Source: Cinclus cinclus
Taxonomy: Eukaryota > Chordata > Aves > Passeriformes > Cinclidae
NCBI RefSeq assembly: GCF_963662255.1
Contig: NC_085047.1
Location: 9,912,347-9,976,346 of the forward strand
Length of the DNA stretch: 64,000 bases
Direction: 5' to 3'
Made by a program: the position numbers and the translations under genes. Position 1 is the stretch's first letter, and each line of letters starts with the position of its first letter. The notes under the pieces were generated by a model. That model was not told the DNA's origin, did not search any database, and saw nothing but the letters and a program-made list of their open reading frames with translations. Shown in pieces: positions 12,401 to 26,900 of this stretch.

Positions 12401-15400
12401 GGAAATTGTCTCCTGACATAAATACAACTTTTTACAAAAGAAGCTTTGCAGGGGTACAAAAATGGAGGCATTCAGTACTCTTTAGAATACCCTGGAGTTC
12501 TGGGGATTAGAGCATTCTCTCTCTCAAAGCTAAATTAGTGCCTCCTGGCTATTTCGCTTATCATGCTTACACTATTTTCCTCCTAGTGGAAATACCAAGA
12601 GGAGAGGGAGGAATACTAACTTTGGATACTCATTCTAGCTGGGGAAAAACTGTCACTGAACCTGCTAGGCTCTGCAATATAAAACAGCGCTAAGTTTTGA
12701 GAGAGGAACTGAAGACCAATTTTATCCAAATACACTGGAACTTTCACTCTGAGATGAAACTTGTGGTTTCGTTAACATTTTCATGAAAAAAAAAAGCAAG
12801 GTATTGGTAATACATTCATCTCTACGTTATCAGGTGCTGTTAACCCTGCATTATTACAGAAATTACAACAAGTAAATAATATTCTCTTCGTATCAGAAAC
12901 CTCAAAGTTTCAAACAAGGATGAGAAGCAGAGAAATATATTAAATGCCTAAAGATTATAATTCATAAAAAGTAGATGACAACTGAGGTCATGCAGATTTC
13001 CTAGATGGAAATCAGTTTGGCCCAGGGACATTCTGTATCCTCTAAGTGCTGTTCAGAGAGAGATTCAGCCAAGGACAGAACAAGAACCCCCTCTGTTACT
13101 CTAACCTTGGGTTTGCCAGGGCCCTAAGTGCATTCTAACACCTCCAAATTGCACAAGCCAAAACAATGTCCAGAGGACCTGAATGAGAACATTTGATAGC
13201 TTTAAAGAGAAAGAAGTGTGCATAAGAAAGTTTTATTCAAAGAGGTCATTTGAGGGTCAAAATAGGATTTTAATTATCAAGCCTTTTTTGCAAGCATCCA
13301 TTGCTGCTAAAATAACAAAATAAATACAAACCGATAAAGCTGTAAGAAGGAAGTTGCTGAGGAATTTCCATCTGTTATAAATTGGGTACCATTGTTACAG
13401 CAGACTATTCTACTCTCTAGTCCACAACAACCAGGTTTTATATGCATTTAAGGCAGTTTCATCAAGTAAACAGCATTGGTACTGTTCAGTGACTCTCACT
13501 GCATAAGAAGCACGCACGCTCAAAAGCAACACTAACAGGGAACACTTTTTAAACCAAAGCTGTACCACACACAGACAAAACTGCTTTAACAAAAGAGAAA
13601 TCCAAGTGCCAAATAATCCAGAACAAAAGATCTAAACCTGCTGCTCAGAAGGAGGCTGGCTATATCACATCTCACTGTATTATGATCAACACATTCACAG
13701 AAAAGAGGTTATACACTCAATGAAACATCTGACCACATGATATTCGCATTAGGAAATTAGCATCCCACAAATTAAACTTGGCACGTACTAAGTGGGTTTG
13801 AAACAGGTAATTGATAAATTCAGAGAAAGAGATATCACTGGGGAATCGCCAGTGAAAAAGCAGGTTCCTAGTGGAGTCATGATGGTATTGGTTCACACCC
13901 TCAAAACAATTCAATACCTGCCAGTAATCGAGAAGAAAATATAAGGTCATTACTAATCCAATTTTCAGACAACACACACTGCTGGATAATGAAGTGGCAA
14001 GCAATCTATACAAATAAACACTGCTTTGTAAACTGGGCACAGTTCAAGATTCACAGTTAAGATCATGTTTCAAAACAAACAAAAAACCCCCGCAATAACA
14101 GAACAGAGTATCGTATGGTGGAGGAAAAGGGAAATAATCCAGGGGACAAAAACTCCTGATTTAACAAAGCAGATAAAAATTACTGAAATGATAACTGGAT
14201 ATAAGAAAATAGCAGCACTGTTCACTCAGTGAGCAACTGCCAATGATTATGCTATTCCTGTGACATTCTGCCCAGCATTACTGTCCACACTTTTAAAGTA
14301 CACTAAAAGCCCCACAATTTTCAAATTATTTGTATGTCCTTTTTTGTGAAGTTTGAAAATCCTAATCTCTACTTTGATACTCAATAAATTCAAGATGCTA
14401 AAAATATTTAAGGTGGTAAATATTTATGCAAGCTGCACTTTTCCAAGGCTTCTTCCTTCGGGTGACATTCCCACTCTAGGATTTCAGTCTTTCATTATTG
14501 GAAGTTGGCACTAGGAAAATTCAAATTGCAGGTTAATGGATTGGGGGTTGTGGGGGATTCTTCCCGTGTAAATGAAGCACACTTGCAAAAGTATTCTGTA
14601 ACCTGAAAAAAAATTTAATCACTATCTTACTTCCCTCAAAACTGCCTCTGGATCCAAAGACAGTGGATTTCAGGCACTCCAAAACCATCAGACTGCCATC
14701 TAATCAGTGCTTGAAAGCTGTACTTACAAGAAAGCACCTGAAGATGTGAATTCCATTTTACAGGCATTCCACACAGCTATGCAGGGAAAGTAAATGTCAA
14801 CTGCATGAAATAGCTGCAATATTTAAGATCTATGACTTCTAAGAAATACCTCAGAATGTGGTGTGGGCAGCAAAACTATTTTCCCCACAAAAAATTCAGT
14901 TTGTATAATTCAAAAAGAAGCATGATCTGAAGCCCAACAGGGACAGAATACTAAAATTCATAAAGTTTTACCTTTGGGTCATCTCAATATTAAAACATCC
15001 TAAAGGAGATGTGATTTCCCTCACTTGAAATCTTTACAGAGGCATTTCAATATTGATTCAAAACAACACATAACAAATTCAGACCCTAAAAAAAAAGCAT
15101 GCATTTTTCCAGCCACACATTACTGATTCTACTAAAGAAGCTGTGGTTTGGGTTATGCAGGATGTCAAGCTACATGATTTTGAAAATGTTGACTTAATTT
15201 ATTCAAATTATATAATTCAACACCAAAATGGCAATTCAATTTCCCTTGCTCAGCAAGAATGTAATTAAATAGTTTTGAAACTAAAACTTCTTAATTAGAT
15301 GCCCACATGCAGGGTAGGCAATAGTTCTGGGAAAATAGCAATAATTAAAAAGTGTGCCATGTTTTAACTTTTACTGCAGTTTTGAGAGAAAAATATAAAT

Positions 15401-17040
15401 TTCAAAAGAGTTGAATTATGTGACTGGCTCATTTCTTTCCAAAGCTCACCTGCTATGCTGTCTACAGCTTGAAGACATCCAGAAGGAAAGCTATCCTGGT
15501 ACAGGCTGCTACTCCCATTATGGGGAAAAAAATCTCCCAGACAGTTACAATGTCTTGTTTTGCTGTTTGACTGCACTCATGATAAATTAAACATTGATAA
15601 ACAAACAGTTTTTGGAATGGTCACATAAAGACACACAAATATCTTGAACAGCATTGAAACTTGGCTAATTCTCCTCTCTACTCCTATTTTCCCTCCCCAA
15701 AATTTCAACTAATTCAAGAAAATCAAGTTTTTTACTGCCAATGAATTGTGGAAACCAAACAACTAGGTAATATCATAAAAATACATTTCCACTGGTATCC
15801 TCTGATTGGAGAAAACTCAATATTGCTTTACTTTTGAAATATGAGAACTGCCTTTCCTCCCTCTCCCATCTGTTTTAGTGATAGTTAAACCTCTAAATTA
15901 TGGTCAATACGCTACCACCACATCACCACCAATTGCAAGCTGCTCTTCTAGTCACACCTGCAAACTATTGTCCCATCATTTCCTGCTTTTGAGGCTCCCA
16001 GTAGAGTTGTCAAAAGTCTGGAACTGCTGTGTGAGACCCTCACAACTGTCTTCTCCCCTGATCTGTGGGACACCTCAATTCCACAGCTGCCACTGTGCTC
16101 CAGTTAATGACACCGTGTCATCTCCCTAGCTCGCTTACCTGCCCACCATGCAAACAAATGGAGACTAGAAGGGAACATAGGGAAGTGAGCAGCAGATACC
16201 ATATTCATCATAATCACTATGATACACAGTAGAAGAAAATCAATTCCTCTTAATCGAATAGAGTGACTTATTAAGGGTTATAAGTCCTGGCTAGAGAGCT
16301 GTACTGATTGGATTATGCTGGGAGAGAAATTAGCAATGAGCTCTTGAACTCTCTTTCCTTTTGTCTTCTGGCTCAGAGTTGCTATTAAATGATTATCTTA
16401 TGAGAATCTTAGTAAGCAAGTCATGCTCTGATCAGGGAGAGCAGCAGGAAGAAGGGGACTGAAAAGGCTCCTGAAGTGTTGACAGACAGTGATGTGAACG
16501 AACAAAATACGCCCATCGTAGCATTTCTGACTCTTGATTGAAAGAGCACAGCAATGGTACCTCAGACAAACACTTGAGACTCCCCAGAACAACCCTCCTT
16601 CAATTCAGTACTGCCTCAGCCACTTGACAGACTGATAAGAAAGTGCTTTGATTGTAACATACTGCAACTGCAAATTAAAACTGTCTCAAATTCCAGTTCA
16701 CAACACATTTTTCTTCATTTAGGACTTATTTTTATAGATTATATATTTGGTGAACCACAGTAAGTGTTTACAAATCCTACTTAAGAGATTAGGAGGCAAA
16801 GTAAAGGTAGAATAGAGCTGTAAAAATAAACATTTAAGATGAGAACTAGCAAAAAAGGGTTTCTCTTTCCCATTAAAATAGCAGATGGCTATCCTGTGCT
16901 TGGAGTCTACTGCTGACTTTTAAGTATTAGAGTAAGATCTAACAAACCCTAATAGGAAACCTGAGACTAGAGAGTTTGTGTGTTTAAGCTGGAAAAAAAT
17001 ATGCTGTCCCAGTTCTGGGCAGGACAGAGCTCATTTCTTC
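9480..17040 (-). other. ROBO2 intron; no gene seen
   Basis: AT-rich intronic DNA with scattered A or T runs (for example about 10610-10623 and 11682-11694). Open frames here are short and mostly read through AT-rich DNA; none shows a domain or signal peptide that I can defend. No CR1 fragment is recognisable. Confidence 0.7.
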
Positions 17041-17047
17041 TACAGCA

Positions 17048-17155
17048 GTCAGGTGCAGTGGTGCTCACCTGCAGCCCCAGCTGCTGGGAGGCTGAACCCA
17101 CTGGATTGCTTGAGCCCAGGAATTCTGCTGCGTGCTGGGCTGAGCGGCCATGGCC
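17048..17155 (+). pseudogene. 7SL RNA-derived relic (Alu-domain portion, truncated)
   Basis: 7SL is the RNA of the signal recognition particle. The stretch matches the 5' (Alu-domain) third of vertebrate 7SL in order: GTCAGGTGCAGTGGTG for the 5' GCCGGGCGCGGTGG, then CCCCAGCTGCTGGGAGGCTG for CCCAGCTACTCGGGAGGCTG, then GATTGCTTGAGCCCAGGA followed by ATTCTG for GATCGCTTGAGTCCAGGAGTTCTG. The GCTACTCGGGAGG core and the CTTGAGCCCAGG block favour 7SL over a primate Alu, and the fairly intact CR1 copies nearby argue against a primate genome. It has many substitutions, a poorly matching segment after the TTCTG block, and ends well short of the full length of about 300 nt. No clear poly(A) tail or target-site duplication is visible. 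It is best read as a dead retrocopy. Confidence 0.7.
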
Positions 17156-17159
17156 ATTC

Positions 17160-20130
17160 CTGAACTTTATTTAATAGCACCTTACCTCAACACCAGGGGC
17201 CTGGGCAAAGGGACTCTCTCACTTCCCAGAAGAAAGCTTTTCTGACATTGTTTTTCACCATTGAGCTTGGTTAGTGTTTTGCATGTAAATCGCCTTCTCT
17301 TCGTACACCTTTGTTAGTTATTTTAGCTTTTTTTTTTTTGCTATTACTGTTTGTTTTCTTATCTCATTGCTGTTTCCAGTAAGTTGTTCTTACCTTACAC
17401 CTTCATTTTACCTTCATGTCTCCAATTCTCATCTCCACCCCCAGAGCAGCAAGGGATGGGGGAACCAAGTAAGCAGTGTTTTGTTTGGGAGAATCTCTTT
17501 TGGGGTGCTGAACTGGGGAGTACTACTGCTACATCATGACAAATGCATAGAAATGATGCTTCCTTTGACTTTTTGAAGTGACAGTCTCTAGAATTAATCA
17601 AGTTCTGTGCCAGCAGCCTTCAGGATCATCGTGACCACTACAGATGGAATGAAAATGAACCATAGCTTTTATTAGCAACCACAGGCCAGGCTATCCCTGG
17701 TGCATTCCTACAGCAAAAATTCTAGGGAAGCAAATGATACAGAGTCCATGCATGTCAGCTAATGATCTGCTTCACTAATCTTGAAGTTCTTTCAACAGCC
17801 TTCCTGACACATTATAACCAAAGTATTTTAAAGAGTCCAGCTATTTGTTTCACATTATTGCAGCTCTGTGCCTCAGTACGAATTCCAAGGGGGAAAAGCT
17901 TGGGAAATATAAAATTTCATTACTGCAGTTCTTAAAACAGTCTGTCTGAAGCTTTAAGTTTTGTGCAATGATCATATTTGAGCAGAATAAAATGTAGCTG
18001 AAAAGAGATGACAAGCTCTGGATGTCCTTTGCTCTCATACCACAACAGTTTGTGCCTAACATCAGTACTCCCATATAGCAGAATATCAGTACTAATATTT
18101 TCCACAAAGCTGTATTGGTAGCTTTAATCAAAAATATTTTGCTACTTGTAACTAAAGAAATATTATTAAGTAATGATTCAGAGACTAAAAAAAGTAAAAA
18201 AAAAAAAAAGGTTCTGCAAACTCCCAAAATGTCCTTACATTTGTCCCCTAGGAACCCCAGAAACAGCAGTAATATCCGTGTGATGGATTATATTTATCAT
18301 GCACCTTTGACCACCTCAACTGCTCTCTGCATGCTAATTCATCACTTTGGGAATTATTCAACCATTCCAGGCCCCTGAGCTTCAAATGACCGCCATTAGA
18401 ATGAAGTTAAAATTGTTGGGAATAGCTTGTTCACCAGGGATTAAGCACAAGTAATACTGATGAAATCTTCAGGGCATGTAAGTGCTTAGGAGCTCATAAT
18501 CTGGAAGTTTTACTTTGCAAAAAAGTGAGGTATTGAATGGGTTTTTATGAAAAATTGAAAGGGAAGTTTCTAGTCCTAAGTATCTAGGTACTTCAATCTG
18601 CTCCAAAATCCTTCCTTAGAAAGGATTTGGAAAGAGGTATTCAAAGGATCCCAGCTCATAAAACACTCATGTTTAGAAAGGGGCAAAGTTTCTGCCTTGT
18701 TTCCTTCCTTTGCTTTCCCCATTACTGCGCTCACAAGAAACCATCCTGAAGGCAGAGCCAAACTTGGTTCTTCAGATGAAGTCATCACAAACTCAGTAAT
18801 GTGACAGACAACAGGAACTACCCTTATCTTGGAAAAAAAAAAAAACAAACCAAAACACAAAAACAAAACAAACAAAAAAAAACGAGTAGACAGTGTTAGG
18901 ATGACAGTAATAATCATCTGGGACATAACAGATACATATGTACCACACATGTACATATACAAATATGTACCAATACAGACAGACACTTTTACAATTCTTC
19001 CTCTTTACTACTTCCTACTATTTTAATACACTTACTAGTTAATAATAGCAGAAAACTAAACACTACTGCAATTTGTCAAAGAACTCCCTGCTCTATGTAA
19101 ACACAGAATTTAATAACCCATTCATTGATCATATTTACAGTTCGTTATCTGTTTTTAGATGTTATCGCAAATTGGTGTTTCCTCTGACTGCATTACAGGA
19201 AAAGTTTGTTGAATGAATGCCAGCAACCATTCCGTTCTGTAAGGACTAAGTGGACTTCTTCTGTAAGGTTGGAGCCATAAGAACCATTTAACTCTCAATA
19301 CAAAAATCAGTTCTGTCAATACACTTCCCTTTCACAGCTGCAATGACTATATTTTGATTAAAACTTCAAATATACATAAATTTACATATTAGAGAAAAAT
19401 TTCTGTATTAGTCAGAATGGCCAAGACCAGCACTTGCCAATAAGCCTGAACTTGGGTCATCTTATTGCTTTATTGTGCCAAATTCTTCAAGTGCACTGAA
19501 GTTAGGAGCAAGAAGTGATTTGCAATACACATTGTCATGGTATTACCCAAAAACTTGATACAATTTTGTATAATCAGGAATAAAATGTATCCTTCTCACC
19601 AATTAATCCTGTTTATGATAAATAGGTTAAACAAACAGAATACAAAACTGAACTAATTCTCGCTTGTAGAATAATTTGAGGGGTGTAACTATAAGAATCT
19701 ATATGTTAAAGAAAGTAAGAAAACAATGTCCAATTTTTAGTTACTAAATTTAGGAATGTGTACCAGACTAGCAACTAGCCTCCTTCTCTTTGTGGCATCT
19801 ATAAAATCACTATTTGACTCCAGTAAATCTAAGTTGCCCCTCAACTAAAACTACACAGCTACACATGAATAAAGGTCCTGCTTTTCAATTTTTCAAGGGG
19901 ATGTTCATATAGGAAGCATGTTTTCATAAAGCTTGCTTATCAAAACCAAAAGAATAAACTCCTTAATAGCATTTCTGTTATTAACTTAATTAAGACAATT
20001 TTTCCCCGACATGAAACATTAAATATAGAATGAATGAAAAATAATATATGGAAAAGAGTGTTTCAATTGAATTTCTTCTAAATCCATCTGCAAAATTGAG
20101 TTACAAATTAAAACTTAGGTAAAGAAAGAC
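17160..20130 (-). other. ROBO2 intron; no gene seen
   Basis: AT-rich intronic DNA. It contains an A-rich low-complexity stretch at 18833-18882. A repeat-free patch near 18235-18430 carries an ATGCTAATTCATCA motif (octamer/homeobox-like) and could be regulatory. No gene or interspersed repeat recognised. Confidence 0.65.
18833..18882 (+). repeat. A-rich low-complexity sequence
   Basis: About 50 bases of A with scattered single C (AAACAAAACAAACAAAAA type). On the minus strand it generates a hydrophobic Phe/Leu-rich open frame that has no biological meaning. Confidence 0.9.
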
Positions 20131-20139
20131 CTGCCAGTC

Positions 20140-20720
20140 ATTTTGCCACTTTATTTGGGCCAACTTATCTGAGGCAGCTGGAAAACTACATTTAAGGATC
20201 ATATATTTCTTTCAAATCAGCTTCCAAATGCATCTCAGAGAATGGGCCATGACAATGGTTTAGAGCTTTACTCAGCTCTGCAGCTACAAGTCATCACAAT
20301 GCTGACTCTAATCAGGTTACTCTGCATCTGTCTGCCACAAATAACCTAGTAACAACTAAATGGATTGCCATAAATCTTTCAATTAGAATTTATAACTTTA
20401 TTAGCACAATATTTTTGAACTGATTGCATTACTTTGAAGAGCAGCTTTCATTTATTTTGTCATTTGGGGGTCAAATGTGTACAATGGCTGGAAGCTGAAT
20501 ACACAATAGGAAGCCTTACTTCACGGTGGTCTCCAGAATTTCCCTTCTCCAGAGACTACAGCCAGTTTTTTAAAGGAACACTTTGTTTTCCGTGCTGAGG
20601 CTGAACCACTTGGCTGAATGTGACCAAGTTTCTTCATGACACACAGGGTCACACTGCCAGTTTTATGGCCCTGATACAGCTTCATAAGAGTAATTTGCCA
20701 TTGGGTAAATTTTCAAAGGA
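20140..20720. promoter_or_regulatory. Candidate intronic regulatory element
   Basis: A 580-bp stretch free of simple repeats, with balanced composition and dense homeodomain-like cores (TTTCAATTAGAATTTATAAC near 20376-20395, TGATTGCATTAC near 20421) and GC-richer blocks near 20520-20650. It resembles conserved noncoding elements common in introns of neuronal receptor genes. This is inferred from composition alone. Confidence 0.22.
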
Positions 20721-20897
20721 CTGTATGCCTTTTTAATAATTTTGGTTTTGTTTAGAACTGTTGAAATCTATGCCAAGGATCTCATATTTGTACAAAGGGG
20801 ATGAGGATCAAGTGATACTCAGTGATCCTACAAATGTGGCTTAGTTCATCAGTATCTTGAGGAAGAGGGGAAAAAAGACAAAAGGCATTATTTTCCT

Positions 20898-20917
20898 AAA
20901 AAAAAAAAAAAAAAAAA
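20898..20917 (+). repeat. Poly(A) tract, 20 A
   Basis: Uninterrupted A run. No recognisable retroelement precedes it. Confidence 0.95.
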
Positions 20918-23900
20918 GTACTCTGTATTTTGCTGAACTACAACAATTCCAAACAGCATACATCATGGTTAAGAAAAGGAAATAAATTAGGCAATTGACT
21001 TAGATGACTATAGTTTCAGCATTTGGACAACACTGCTACACGAACACAAAGGCATTTATGGTAAACATATAGCAACACATACACCCCAAAAAAATCAAGG
21101 TACCACTTAATTGCATTTTTGTTTTAAGGGATTATCTTCTATAAACTTTAGACAAAACAGACAAAATTTGAAATTTGGAAAAAAAAAATCTAACTTCAGA
21201 ATTCAAGAATGAACCTATATTAAGGGTCACTGAAGCTAAAGGCACTTTCCCATCTTAAGACTGAAAAACATCAGAAGTTTCAGTGGAAAAGGGAACCTCC
21301 ATAAGATGAAGGCCCAGAAATAGCCATACATTCCTTTGTGTTTTGCCCACTTTTAAATGGAAGTTTGCAGAATTGTTAACATACATTGGATTCTCTGGCA
21401 AGATCTAAGGATAGTTTATCAGCTTTTACTGGATGCTTGGGTGAAACTGTGAGGACAGACACAAATAACAGGTCATTCATTGCTGTTTATACTTTGAGAT
21501 GTAGGTGAAAACTGCAAAACAGATGAAGAATGCATCTACAGAGGCACTAAATCTAACAATGTGCTTCAGATCATATTTAGATGCTACAGATAAAAGCAAT
21601 TAAGTAGGCCACTTGCTAGAATGATCCAGAGTCATCAGTTTTGATTTTATTTCTTCCTTGCAAAACCAGAAAATCTTGCACAAAGAGAAAGAAATCTCAC
21701 TAAGTAAATTATTACGGAAAGCAACAGGTTTATTACAAAGCTGCCCCTGCCACACCCAAATTAAGAACAGATCTACATGAGACTGTAACCTAAGAAGTGA
21801 ACCTGCCCTGCTTTTTCTTCTGCTTAGACTATTCAAACAGCTCACAGCCTAAGATTTGACACCCAAACATTCTCAAGCACCCCAGAAAACAAGTCAAGAC
21901 CTGATATTTCTATGAGCAACATGGATCTGGCATCACAGGATTCATGAGGGCCTCTCAAACATGCATGGCAACCAAAAGCCACAAAGAGCCAGAAATAGAA
22001 AATCAGAGGCACAAATCACCCTCCTTCCTGCTATCACACCTCTAACCTTTAACTGACCTTTTACCCAAAATAAAATTTGTTCAAGACAGCCCAGGAACCT
22101 TGAACTAGCTCATTTCTTAGATGCCATGGAAGGAAGTGTCAGCTGATAGAAATCACACTGCATTAGTTTCCAAACACATGTGCCAGAAGGAGCCAAAATA
22201 ACTTCTGGTATATTCTCACACACCTTTCTTTTTCTGTTATGAAGTTTAGGAAAGAGCCTTTAAAAATGTTAAAGAGTTCAAAAAATAAATCTTATCCACT
22301 AATAAAAATGTGTAGCACCAAGGTAATTATCTTCTACACTAGAACACTCTTAAATCTCTAAAGAAAATAGGAAAATGTACTTATTATAATAAATATTCAT
22401 GTATTGTCGAAAAACAACTTATTGTAGTAAAACTTCTCTGCTGTTCAAAAGCATCTCCACATATTCTTAAGAAAAGAGTGTGGTTAAATTCCTTAAAAAC
22501 TAGATAAATTAGATAGAATAGGCCAGTCTTTTTTTTTTTTTAATCCAACTGCTCACAGTTTACATTCAAGGAGACATAGCTTGATTCTCCATTCCTGGTT
22601 CCTCTTCAGAATTAATTACACTCAAAGTCCCAGCATTTCTGAGTGTACAATTCCCTGTGGCTTCTAGCTGGCCACCACCAAAGCGTCCACACTTGTCTGT
22701 GTTGCCTACATAGAATACAGGCAGCACAGGCTCAGCCCAGACTCTGAGCCTGTAATAGGGAGCAAAGCTCAGAAAAAAGAAATACAGGCCACCTGTGTTC
22801 AACTTTAAACCAGTCCAGACATGGTCTGTGGCATTATTTCACCAGACCATTGTGCTGTCTGGATAAGAGATCACAAGAATTTCTTTTGAATCTACTTGAA
22901 GGCTTTCAGTGTTAATAAAACATAATACACTGAACAAAAATGTGAGTTAAACCATAAAGTTTTCACACTCTTGGCATAAATTTGAGGGGTCTTTGTTTTT
23001 TTCAGCTCTGAATCTAACAGTGTAAGCACTGTATCTACTTTTAAGAAGTCTTCTGAATTTTCTTCTCAGTTAGGAAAATACAGTAATGCACCTAGATATT
23101 GGAGCAATGAGCATCATCCACCTAAATAAACAACTGTTGTAGATAATTCTCTTTTGGAAACAGATTCTTAAGCCCACCTAAGGCTACCTAAAAACTTGCT
23201 CAAAACAAACTCCACAAATTCATAAAGATTTAAGAACTATTTCTCAATACAAGGAGCATGTTCAGTTTTAAGAAAATCAGACAAAACTTACGTATCTAAT
23301 TCCCCTCCTGTTTAAATTCCCTTTTTATTTAAAACTAGAAGTTATCAGTTATGACTATATGTTTTAAAAAGCTTATTTTTACTCAAGACCATACTTCTGT
23401 AAAAGCAGGAAGTACTTAGTGTACCTAAAACCTCATTAGATTGATCTGTATTATCCTTAACCACTGAAATGGAAAACTAAGAATATTAATATGGCAGCTT
23501 TGACATCACAACAATTGATGCAAATTCTAGGGTCTAACTTGATAATTCCTGCATGCTTCCCCCAGTGAAAGAGCAGAACTATTGTCATATTCTGAGCATA
23601 TGTGTAGTTTAACCTTACTTCATTTTTGTAACAGGGAATTGTGACAAAGAACTGGAATTCATTTTCTAAAATAATACATCCTATGTGTCAATAAAAAGAA
23701 ACAAGAGAAGTCACAAGAATTAATGAGGAGGCTGAGTATAAGTCAGAGATCTCAAAAGGATATTATCAACCCTAAATCAAGTCAAATGTCAAACTTGGGT
23801 TAAAAGTCATTTCAAGTACTGCATATATTCTTCCACACTCCGAGATAATCCCCTCTAGATTAATGCCTTCTTATCATTTTTCCTCTCTCACTTTATTCAA

Positions 23901-26900
23901 AATACTTATCAAAAGAAAAATCAAGCAGGCAACAAAAGCCAAGGTAGTTTTGCAGTAAGAAAATAAGCAGCCATAGCAGGTGAAGTCTCTCAGGGCTAAA
24001 AGAAAAATTTGTGTATAAAGCTGTGCCTGTAGATGAACACTGGTCAGATCCAGAGGGCAAACACAGCTCTTGTATCATCCAACAGGAGCACAGTGTCCCA
24101 CAGGCACCTCCTGTACCAGAATTATTGGGACAGTTCACAGCAGCAGCACACTGAGCTCACAAACTCTTTAGGGATAAAGAGGTATTGCCCAACATTTTGT
24201 AAAAAAAAAGGGGTGGTAACATCTAAAGTCCGTATCAGAGGGAAGAACTGAAACCATAGCATTTTCTCTTCCATTCTAATCAAAACCTGGAAGGAATGTT
24301 AGCGAAAAGAAAATAAAAATGTGCACTAATAAGCACTTTATACAAGGTACATGGCAAATTGAATAAAATTAAAAAGTTTCTACAGTTTGTTTAAACAAAA
24401 TTTTAACTCAGATTTATTTTCATAGTGACAATATTTTTAAACTGAGGAAAAAAAAACTTTAAATCTTGAAACAAGATCCATTAATTGGTTAACTGATACA
24501 AGCACTGAATGTGAGGTTTGGGCCTGACTTTTATTTCAGTACTAGTAATAAAACTGTAGTTTAATCCTCTGGAAAAAAAAATAAAAATCAATCAACTTAT
24601 CTCCTCTCAAAACATCTTTTCCCCTTGGCTGAACATGACATTAAAGGTTTCAAATGTCATACTTGTAAACTATGTGTAATTAAAAGATGTTTCTTTGGAT
24701 CTGCTAGGTTAAATGGATCCTAAAGTTGCCTATAATTCAAAATACTGATAGGAATTAGGTACTTGCAAAACCTAAAAAGCAAAACAGGAGACAAAACAGG
24801 CTCTTAAGCATTCCAGAAATAAAACTCGCTAGATTAATAACTCTAAGAATTCAGGATTACTACTCCCTGAACCTTAAACATTAAACCCACTACAAATGCA
24901 AAACATGAACAATTTACTTCCATCAAGACGTTGGTTACAAGCTGGTACAATGCCAACACAGAAGCTCTGTTAGACCTCAGTTGATGAAAGCAACATTTCC
25001 TTCCAAATCCTCTCATCACATTTCATGATGTCCAATAGGTTATAGATTAAAAGTCCTATCTGCTCAAATCTACACACAGTCAACCCCCATTCTGGCTCTG
25101 CTGTTTGGACCACTTTGTACCATGAAGAATAATGACAACAAATAAACTTGAAATGTTTTGCTGTGTTAGATTTCACTTGACTATTGCAAACAGCATTATG
25201 CTTATCTTTGATGTCAATAACCCAAAAGAGTATTAGATAAATTTGTTTCACTCTCAATGAGAGAACCCTATGACAAATGCCATAGGAAGGGAAAAAACAA
25301 AACAAAAAACCCCAACAAAAAACCCAAAACATGTTTGATACTTTTTCTTCGGGCATTTTTCCCCATTAATTTTTCATAGTTTTCCTAAACATTAGGATGC
25401 AGGGTTTATTTTACTTGTTTTTGAAGCAAATCCTGCCCATTATTCCCTCTATACTTCTTTTATAGTATAAATGTGAGTTTGATATTTGGGCTAAGAAGCT
25501 GGTACTATTTCTATTATTTATGAACAATATTATAACTTCCTTTATTAAAGTTCTTACCATAATATTGAAATCACTAGGACATTTTCACTTGGTTTAAATC
25601 AAGCAGGAAGGACCAGATTTTGTACCTCACTTTCTGACACCAAGATTTTCCTTGTGGGCACTCACAAATTTTTGAAAATGAAAACATTAGCATGGAAGCA
25701 CCAACAACTCACTGATCCATCGATAAATATTTTATAACCTGGAAGTACAGTAGTATGCCAACTCCAACTGGGCTTACCCCAGGACTGGACTCCATAAAAA
25801 TCCCCCTAATCATAGATAAGATGTCAGACAACAATGAGATTTACTGTATAACAGGGATGAAATTAATAGGTCTCTAAAAAGATACCTGCTTTGATATGAA
25901 TTGACCAGTTTTATACTTCAAAAAATCACTGCATATTTTCTGTCTTATAAAGCCAAAGCTTCTTTCCTTCTGAGAAGCACCTTTTATTTTTTGAAATGCT
26001 CCAAGAAAAGAGACGTATCAGTGTATTACAGCTTTGGAATTTACTATGTTTGCCACTTTAGGCATCACCCCGAGAACACTTCGTCAGTAATTTTTTTAAT
26101 AAGTGTGTTTATCACCAAAAGACATGATGCCCTTCTAATTCCTATGACATCTGTCCTATCAATCCTGAGCACAACACTGCCAGCTCCTAGACCCATGATC
26201 ACACAGGTAGCCGAGCATGTTACTGCTCAGGCAAATGTGTTATGAATTCTCAGATGATGAACTATGGTAAGGCTGGATGTCAGAGGTGATGAAACTGATA
26301 ATCCATCAGTAATTTTCTAACCACCCCAACATCTCTGACCCATTGAACTAAATAAATGTATTTAATCACTGACTAGTCAACAGATCAGAAGGTGCCACAG
26401 GGTGAAATGAGTGTCTTGACAAAGTGAAGACAGGCACTACCTAAACCACTGTCACAACAGCATATCTTATCCACTTACCCACAGACACAGAATCAACCTG
26501 AAACCGTAGAATAAAATTTTTGTTTACAACAAAATACAAAATTGATCTCTTAAGATTAGCCTTAAGAAAATAATTCTGGCAACATGTTTCAGACTCTTTT
26601 CTTGTAAACAGATTAGGTTAAAACCACAAAAAAACCTCCAACCCTCCAAACACTTCTGATGAATCACAAATAACACAATACAATCAAAAGATGTTGCTTC
26701 CATGGAAGGTTTTCCAGCACCTTTCTGGATGATGTGTTCTACCTCTGGTCTGACTGCTGCCAGCTTCGTGACTAAGAAGAATAGCAGGACAAATCTCACA
26801 CCCTTCACACAAGTCTTAAGCAAACTTTTCTTGGCACACAAAAACCTGATTGCACTGTAAGTGGTACTTCCCCCAGGTGTTCCTATGGCAAAACAACATG

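Noticed and set aside
24970..25356. 128-codon minus-strand open frame
   Set aside because: Begins in A/C-rich low-complexity DNA and has no recognised domain; length is within chance for AT-rich DNA of this size.
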